From: Deltaproteobacteria bacterium
GTDB lineage: Bacteria > Desulfobacterota_B > Binatia > UBA9968
Direction of reading: 5' to 3'
Assembly: GCA_027297485.1 (NCBI GenBank)
Contig: JAPUHZ010000160.1
Location: forward strand, 1-18,790
Length of the DNA stretch: 18,790 nucleotides
Part shown: positions 13,739 to 18,790 of the stretch, one piece after another
How the letters are laid out: each line of letters begins with the position of its first letter
How positions within the stretch are numbered: the first letter of the stretch is position 1
Made by a program: the position numbers and the translations under genes
The notes under the pieces: generated by a model
Databases searched by the model: none
What the model was told of the DNA's origin: nothing
What the model saw: only the letters and a program-made list of their open reading frames with translations

Positions 13739-15344
13739 CGTGCTCAAAGCAGCTTTACCGCAACACACTGCAACAGTCTTCTTTTCTACGATCTTCCTGG
13801 TTGTTTGTCCTTCGGTCGTCTTGGCTCAAGCCTCACCGGAGGCATCAGTTTACTTAGACCGGGCTGTGCTTGCCTATGGGGCCAAGCGTTTCGACGAGGC
13901 CCTTAAAGAGCTAGAAGAGGCCATCCGGCTCAACCCTGAGAGTGTTGAGGTCCTATACTACCAGGGCCTTGTATACGGTGCCCAAAACAAAATCTCTGAT
14001 GCCAGGATTGCCCTCGAGAAGGCCTTAAAGCTGCGGCCGAATAACATCAACATCGCCTTCCAGCTAGGTGTCCTTTATTTTATTCAAAAGGAGTATGGCC
14101 GGGCAGAGCCGTTATTCCAGGAAGTTCACGGAACGAAGCCCAGCCGCCCGAACCTCGGCTATTATCTCGGCCTTATTAAGTATCGGAAGAAGGATTATCG
14201 GGCGGCAATTAAATACTTCCGTGCCACCGTCCCCAGCAATGATAATTTTGCCCAGCTAGCGCGTTTTTACTCTGGCTTGGCCATGAGCGCCCTGGACTTT
14301 CCTCGGGAGGCACGGCGCGAAATAGAGGAAGCTCTCCGTCTTCAGCCGGTTTCTCCCCTGAGTCTTGCTTCGCGGAAGTTCGGCAAGGTGCTGGAAAAGG
14401 CCGAGGAGCGAAAACGGTTCTTTCATGGGGAGCTGCGGCTGGGTGTTTTCTATGATACTAACGTGCCTGTGGTCCCCAGTGCAGACAGCGATCTTGTCGC
14501 TAGGACCATTCGGCGCCAGCAGAAGAGGCGTGAAAGCGAAGGAGAGTCAGTCTCACTTAATTTTTCCTATACCTTCCTTAGGACGCTGGATTGGGAAGGA
14601 ACCGTCTCCCATAGATTCTTTCAAACCTACAACAACCACCTTACAGAGTTTAATACACAGAGCCATACCCCCACCGTTGGCATAGTCAATCGAGGTTCGA
14701 TTTCAAGCCCCTTTGGCGATCAAGCTTATTTTGCAGGCCTTCAATATACCTATGACTTCATTACCTTGGGCAATTCCAGGTTTACCCAACGGTGGATAGT
14801 CGGTCCGTATGTTACGTTGGTAGAGAATCCTTGGAATCTAACCAATCTTCAGTTTCAGCTTCAGGTAAAAGATTTCTTTAATGACCGTGACGTAGTGAGG
14901 CGTGAGGTACGCGATGCCTCGCAATTTATGGTTGGTGCTCTCCACTTCTTCCTTTTCGATCAAGGTCGTCATTATATCAAGGTAGGGTATCAGTACGATT
15001 TTAACGATGCCGAAGGGAAAAACTGGACGTACTGGGGCAACCGCGCTCTCGTGGGCTTACAGTATACTCATCCGTGGTGGAATATTCAGTTTCGTTACGA
15101 CTTAAATCTACACTGGCGCTTTCATAAGAGCGAACATAGCCTCATTCCTGCAACTGCGCCCGGCACTAAGAAACGGCGTGATCGTGAGGGAACTCACTCT
15201 GTCAGTATTGCGAAAGATTTCGACTATGGAAACCGAAAGTTTACCTTCTCCGTGGATTACCTGTTTGATATTAATAAGTCGAATCTGGCCCCCTTTGATT
15301 ACAGACGCCACGTGGTAACCACGAGCCTCGCCTGGCGGTTTTAG
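13728..15344 (+). CDS. TPR-domain outer-membrane beta-barrel protein (Slam-like architecture)
   Basis: A 538-residue exported protein. A signal peptide ends near VLA-Q (residue 33). Residues ~38-222 hold five tetratricopeptide repeats (for example AYGAKRFDEALKELEEAIRL). From ~234 to the end, alternating aromatic/polar strands (GELRLGVFYDTNVPV, QAYFAGLQYTYDFITL, HYIKVGYQYDFND, FTFSVDYLFDI) form a probable 12- to 14-strand barrel, ending in TSLAWRF with the C-terminal Phe used for Bam insertion. Periplasmic TPR plus barrel is the layout of Slam lipoprotein translocators and of some polysaccharide exporters; I do not claim either family. It follows the FecR gene and could export or anchor its product. 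ATG 13728 lacks a Shine-Dalgarno; GTG 13740 with GGAG six bases upstream is a good alternative start. Confidence 0.85.
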   Translation: MESSVLKAALPQHTATVFFSTIFLVVCPSVVLAQASPEASVYLDRAVLAYGAKRFDEALKELEEAIRLNPESVEVLYYQGLVYGAQNKISDARIALEKALKLRPNNINIAFQLGVLYFIQKEYGRAEPLFQEVHGTKPSRPNLGYYLGLIKYRKKDYRAAIKYFRATVPSNDNFAQLARFYSGLAMSALDFPREARREIEEALRLQPVSPLSLASRKFGKVLEKAEERKRFFHGELRLGVFYDTNVPVVPSADSDLVARTIRRQQKRRESEGESVSLNFSYTFLRTLDWEGTVSHRFFQTYNNHLTEFNTQSHTPTVGIVNRGSISSPFGDQAYFAGLQYTYDFITLGNSRFTQRWIVGPYVTLVENPWNLTNLQFQLQVKDFFNDRDVVRREVRDASQFMVGALHFFLFDQGRHYIKVGYQYDFNDAEGKNWTYWGNRALVGLQYTHPWWNIQFRYDLNLHWRFHKSEHSLIPATAPGTKKRRDREGTHSVSIAKDFDYGNRKFTFSVDYLFDINKSNLAPFDYRRHVVTTSLAWRF

Positions 15345-15391
15345 ATAACCGCGCGGTTGGTCTTATGTCCTTTGTTCGTCGACGGCTAACT

Positions 15392-15413
15392 GTCGATATT
15401 TGACATTATCGAC
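15392..15413. terminator. Hairpin between convergent genes, possible terminator
   Basis: GTCGATA (15392-15398) pairs with TATCGAC (15407-15413) around eight bases. It lies between the stops of the barrel gene (+) and the cyclase gene (-). A second compact palindrome AACCGCGCGGTT lies at 15347-15358, directly after the barrel stop, and can also pair with GCGGTT at 15335. Neither has a strong T-run, so termination is plausible but unproven. Confidence 0.35.
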
Positions 15414-15479
15414 CCGGTTTTGGTCTTAGCGCAACTCAGGGGAGTATTACGACCTTGCGAATTTATGGCGGCTTATCTC

Positions 15480-17333
15480 CTACTTGTGTTCCTGGCCCTG
15501 AGGCTCATTTGTATCTAGGACCGACTTGACCTCACCCTGAAGCAAGATCTCCGGAGTATAGACAAGGAGTAAGGCATCCCGTCCCGTTACTTTCACACGG
15601 CGTAATACTCTCAAAGGTACCGAATTATTCAGCTCCGTAGCAGTAAATTCGCTGATGAGCATTGGAACTTTCAGTTCTTTGGTGAGACCTTCAAGCCGAG
15701 AAGCGAGGTTGACCGTGTCACCAATCGCCGTAAAGTCCGACCGAATCTCTGACCCGATGCTTCCAACGACTGCATCGCCCGAGTTGATTCCGACTCCAAT
15801 TTTGAGTGGTCTTCCGATAATCTCTGTCCATTTTGATCCCAGAGACTCCGCAAGGTCAATTATATCAATACCGGTCTTAACCGCCCTTAGGGCATCGTTC
15901 CCATGCGATTTAGGTGCTCCAAAAATCACCATGACCGCGTCGCCGATGAACTTGTCCACAGTTCCCCCGTTCTTGAAAACAATATCAGTAACCCGCCCCA
16001 GATAGTCGCTCAGAAGCGATACTACCTGTTCGGGGCTGATTTGCTCCGAGATGCTGGTGAACCCCCTGATATCCGAGAACAGTACAGTGATACGCCTTCG
16101 TTTTCCACTCAAGCCGACACCCTCGCGATCATTAAGGATTTCCTCTACAACATCGGGAGAGACATACTTGCCAAATATCGTACGCAGACGGATACGCTCG
16201 TTTTGCTCCCTAATGTAACTGTGTAAAGTTATGCTCCCATAAGTAAGCGCAATGCCCAAGAGAGACGGCACCACGGGGACCCAGAGCTGATAGGCAGAAA
16301 ATAAGAAAACGGTGGCCAAGGCATACACGCTAACAATGGCCGATATGACAGCAAAGGCTTTCAGAGCCTTAAGTCGGAAGGAAACCCAAATGGATATGAA
16401 TGATAGGGAAAAGAATATAACCGCATGCACCCAGGGGGGAGAAGGACTGATTGGATCATTGGTCACTAACGTCTCCACGAGGTTGGCCTGAATCTCTACG
16501 CCTGCAGTGGGTTGGCTGGCGCTAAAAGGGGTGGGAAAGGCACCGTGTAGGCTCGAGGCAAAAGCGCCTACAAGAACAATCTTGTCCTGGAAAACAGACG
16601 GGTCAATCTCATCCCTAAGGATACGGTAATAGGGAATAATTGGGTAGGTCCGTCCAGGGCCGCGGAAATTAATAAGATAGGGAATGGGCGGGATTCTCTC
16701 TTCTTCCAGGGATTGCTGGCCCACTACTTTCTGGTAGATCTTGTAAGAAAAGCTAGGATATATCTGGTTCTGGAAGGAGAAGGCCAGCTTGGTGCTGCGT
16801 ACAACGCCGTCTTGATCAGTCATGAGGTTAACCGGACCGAATCCCAAAGAGTGTTCCCTGATCAAGGGGGTTGGACAACTCATACGCATTTTTGGACCGA
16901 AAGCACTGGGGACATGGGTTAGTTCGCAAGCAAGAATGACGTTACCTGCCGCTTTGATCGCGGCGGCAAGGGCTCGGTCCCCTCGGGTATCCGGTTTAGG
17001 CTCAGTAAAGAGGACATCAAAGGCAATGAGCTTTGCCTGGCTTCCGGCAAGCTTCCGGATCAGAGAGGCATGTAAATCTCGCGGCCAAGGCCAGGGGAGA
17101 TTGAGTTCATCGAAGGAGTCTTGGTCAATGCTTACAATGACAATTGGGAGGTTGGGAGCTACCGTCCCACGGCTCTGAAACCTTAAGTCTAAGCTCTTAA
17201 GTTCCAGATCATGCAGCGGACCTAGCGGATCTAGGTAGTAGCTCAGAAAAGTCAGCGCAGCCAGAGCCGCTCCAACGGTCAAGGATCGGATAGATGTCAT
17301 GATACCTGGATCCGCACGTAAGAGCGCACGCAT
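15480..17333 (-). CDS. CHASE2-domain class III adenylate cyclase
   Basis: A 617-residue membrane enzyme. An N-terminal helix (~13-33) leads to a periplasmic CHASE2 sensor (~40-295; LDLRFQSRG, IVIVSIDQDSFDEL, WPWPRDLHA, DKIVLVGAFASS). Three membrane helices follow (~301-370), then a cytoplasmic class III cyclase domain (~413-575). Metal-binding Asp421 (FSDIRGFTS) and Asp465 (GDAVMVIFG) are present, as are transition-state Asn542 and Arg546 (NLASRLE). Lys461 with Thr535 in the base-recognition positions fits ATP (the Lys/Thr pair known from cyanobacterial CyaC), so cAMP is the likely product. The ligand of CHASE2 is unknown. ATG 17333 has AAGG 11 bases upstream; ATG 17300 is an alternative. The gene is convergent with the FecR/barrel pair and divergent from the cNMP/GGDEF gene. 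Confidence 0.93.
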   Translation of the reverse strand: MRALLRADPGIMTSIRSLTVGAALAALTFLSYYLDPLGPLHDLELKSLDLRFQSRGTVAPNLPIVIVSIDQDSFDELNLPWPWPRDLHASLIRKLAGSQAKLIAFDVLFTEPKPDTRGDRALAAAIKAAGNVILACELTHVPSAFGPKMRMSCPTPLIREHSLGFGPVNLMTDQDGVVRSTKLAFSFQNQIYPSFSYKIYQKVVGQQSLEEERIPPIPYLINFRGPGRTYPIIPYYRILRDEIDPSVFQDKIVLVGAFASSLHGAFPTPFSASQPTAGVEIQANLVETLVTNDPISPSPPWVHAVIFFSLSFISIWVSFRLKALKAFAVISAIVSVYALATVFLFSAYQLWVPVVPSLLGIALTYGSITLHSYIREQNERIRLRTIFGKYVSPDVVEEILNDREGVGLSGKRRRITVLFSDIRGFTSISEQISPEQVVSLLSDYLGRVTDIVFKNGGTVDKFIGDAVMVIFGAPKSHGNDALRAVKTGIDIIDLAESLGSKWTEIIGRPLKIGVGINSGDAVVGSIGSEIRSDFTAIGDTVNLASRLEGLTKELKVPMLISEFTATELNNSVPLRVLRRVKVTGRDALLLVYTPEILLQGEVKSVLDTNEPQGQEHK

Positions 17334-18051
17334 GGGATATGCAACCTTAAACTCGGCTTTCGATGGTATTTCGCGATTGTTAGCTTGCCGAGGATAGGTG
17401 CTATGGAATTCCTTAATGGCGCCTGAGGCTGAGATCTATAACAATTTGATAAACCATACCATAACCCCCGGTTCTTAAATGCAAGCGCAGGGATTACGAT
17501 CGCCGGAGGACCATTGTACTTTGGGCGGGTGTGGGCAAGGTATCTAGGCATAGGCGGGTATTACTATTCGTGCGAGGTTTCTAATTGGATCGTTCGCTCT
17601 CCGTAAATTTCCGATGAGTCTTTTTATGATATTAATTAGAATCTTTGTGCCAAGGACTGGATTACTCCGGACGATCTGCTTTAAATCATTTTCACCGCAT
17701 GCCCTGCCGGCCGATTTGGTTACAGTCAGCCTACCAATTTATGTTATTTTCTCACCAATAGTTGATGCTGTCAATTTTTTTTTGACATTAGCACACTAAC
17801 CGCCTATAAGTTGGTTGAAGGTCCTCAAGGGGGGAAAGTAGCTGGTGCTCCCTGGTTGTCTTGAAGAAGAGCAGGATGGTGAAGGGAGCTTCAGGGAGTC
17901 TTACGCCAAGGAAAAGGATAGGGAGGAGATGCATAGGGGAAAGGGCGCTTTTCCTTCTAATCGCACATGTATTACTATTAAAAGAAGTTGCTCCCGTTGC
18001 CAATTATTAGATGGCTGTTAAGGGAATTCTCTGGCTTTTGGTGGGCAAACC
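17334..18051. other. Long intergenic region between cyclase and GGDEF genes
   Basis: About 700 bases carry no gene I can support. The features worth noting are a near-consensus sigma-70 promoter at 17782-17810 with no clear gene after it, an inverted repeat with a T9 tract just before it, and a hairpin GGGAAAG/CTTTTCC near 17938-17955. A 44-residue frame at 17876-18010 has a poor ribosome-binding site. Confidence 0.45.
17782..17810 (+). promoter_or_regulatory. Near-perfect sigma-70 promoter without an obvious gene
   Basis: TTGACA (17782-17787) and TATAAG (17805-17810) are exactly 17 bases apart. Upstream, TGTCAA (17769-17774) mirrors TTGACA across a T tract (T9 at 17775-17783), so an operator-like inverted repeat overlaps the -35 box. 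The transcript would start near 17817, about 345 bases before the next coding start, so it would make either a long leader for the GGDEF gene or a separate small RNA. Confidence 0.55.
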
Positions 18052-18079
18052 TTGACGGAAAAATCCTGTTGTATATGAT
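18052..18079 (+). promoter_or_regulatory. Sigma-70-type promoter of the cNMP/GGDEF gene
   Basis: TTGACG (18052-18057) and TATGAT (18074-18079) are 16 bases apart. The expected start near 18086 gives a leader of about 75 bases that contains a GC-rich hairpin (GTCCCG/CGGGGC, about 18116-18131) before the ATG at 18162. Confidence 0.58.
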
Positions 18080-18161
18080 TCCTATTATGGCTCATTTTGT
18101 GACAAATTAAAGGTTGTCCCGGCACCGGGGCGTCATCCGCCAATAACGAGACAGGTACGTA

Positions 18162-18790
18162 ATGACTACCGACAACGCACCGCTGTCAGCCAACGAATTG
18201 GCTAAATTACAACTCTTCCAGGGCGAGAGCCCGGATGTCCTCGATTGGGTGTTGACTGCTTGTCCGGTCAAATCATTCCTAGCCGGCGAAGTCCTAATCA
18301 GCTCCAACCAGGTCAATAACTCCCTGTACTTGATTCTAGCGGGACGCCTTCAAGTACAGTTGGATTCCCATAGCCAGCAGGTCCTCGCACAGTTGGAAGT
18401 GGGTCAATGTGTTGGAGAGATGTCGATCATTGAAGGTGCGCGCCCCTCCGCTACCGTGGTAACAGACACCGAATGCCGTTTGCTGGTAGTTACGGACGAC
18501 ATCCTCTGGTCACTGATCAATCGCTCCCATGTTGTCGCACGGAACCTTTTGTATATCCTTTCTTCACGGCTACGTAAGGCTAACCGTACCATCATGGAAA
18601 GACTAGAACAGCAACTCGTCTACGAGAGAATTTCCAAAGTGGATGCCCTGACCGGTCTGTACAACCGCCGCTGGCTGGATGAGATGCTGAAACGCCATCT
18701 ACAGCGTTGCCATATCAACCAGGAGTCACTTAGCCTGATGATGCTGGATGTAGACCACTTTAAACGTTACAACGATACCTATGGTCACCT
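18162..18790 (+). CDS. Cyclic-nucleotide-binding-domain + GGDEF protein (putative diguanylate cyclase), 3' truncated by window
   Basis: The frame runs from ATG 18162 off the window end; 209 complete residues are visible. Residues ~16-140 are a cNMP-binding (CRP-like) domain: FLAGEVLISSNQ, YLILAGRLQVQL and the phosphate cassette GEMSIIEGARPSATVV (85-100). A helix (~141-158) links to the start of a GGDEF domain: DALTGLYNRRWLDEML, then LMMLDVDHFKRYNDTYGH with the first metal-binding Asp. The GG(D/E)EF signature itself lies beyond the edge, so activity cannot be confirmed. Such proteins are cytoplasmic and make c-di-GMP in response to a bound signal. Oddity: the cassette has R-P-S where P-R-S is canonical, so the Arg that holds the cyclic phosphate is shifted and cAMP binding is not assured. 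AGGT lies five bases before the start. Confidence 0.9.
   Translation, partial: MTTDNAPLSANELAKLQLFQGESPDVLDWVLTACPVKSFLAGEVLISSNQVNNSLYLILAGRLQVQLDSHSQQVLAQLEVGQCVGEMSIIEGARPSATVVTDTECRLLVVTDDILWSLINRSHVVARNLLYILSSRLRKANRTIMERLEQQLVYERISKVDALTGLYNRRWLDEMLKRHLQRCHINQESLSLMMLDVDHFKRYNDTYGH

Noticed and set aside
17614..17799. A 61-residue hydrophobic frame
   Set aside because: No ribosome-binding site, and it spans the T tract and promoter elements.
17876..18010. A 44-residue frame downstream of the orphan promoter
   Set aside because: AGG directly abuts the ATG, spacing is wrong for a ribosome-binding site, and the sequence has no family resemblance; kept only as a note in the small-RNA finding.
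1..18790. tRNA, rRNA, CRISPR array, intact transposase, prophage integrase
   Set aside because: I looked for cloverleaf-type arms, regularly spaced repeats and transposase/integrase motifs on both strands and found none beyond the tnpB tail.

Overview
The window looks like chromosomal DNA of a Gram-negative (diderm) bacterium. It encodes an outer-membrane beta-barrel with a C-terminal phenylalanine, a lipoprotein with a lipobox, several signal peptides, a sigma-54-type promoter and cyclic-nucleotide signalling genes. Base composition is mid-range by eye. The mix (NRPS end, orphan Flp pilin, FecR protein, CHASE2 cyclase, ModABC) suits an uncultured soil or sediment lineage of the Desulfobacterota, NC10 or Nitrospirota type, but nothing here fixes the phylum.

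Layout. 1-743: 3' end of a non-ribosomal peptide synthetase (+). 1274-1453: a 59-residue Flp-type pilin (-). 1850-3710: an orphan iron-type solute-binding protein followed by a nitroreductase (-). 3711-4833: gene-poor, with one small ORF and the decayed tail of an IS200/IS605-type tnpB plus its end hairpins. 4865-4969: a leader with three mutually exclusive pairing segments ending in a T-run, directly before an ankyrin-repeat lipoprotein (4975-5544). 5699-6540: a four-helix membrane protein and two tiny single-helix membrane proteins. 6711-7865: a lone CheY-like receiver, a DUF4177-like small protein and a MutT-type Nudix hydrolase. 8048-10594: modABC, the molybdate ABC transporter. 10914-15344: a sigma-54-like promoter, a large secreted FecR-domain beta-repeat protein and a TPR plus beta-barrel outer-membrane protein. 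15480-17333: a CHASE2-adenylate cyclase (-), convergent with the barrel gene. 18162-end: a divergent cyclic-nucleotide-binding-domain/GGDEF protein, cut by the window edge.

How they may work together. ModABC is a clear operon: periplasmic capture, membrane channel, ATPase. The right third reads as an envelope module: a surface or periplasmic FecR beta-repeat protein, an outer-membrane TPR-barrel partner, a cyclase with a periplasmic sensor domain, and a possible c-di-GMP enzyme with a cNMP-type domain. This grouping is inferred from adjacency. The most unusual non-coding signal is the attenuator-like leader of the ankyrin lipoprotein; I could not match it to a riboswitch class I know.
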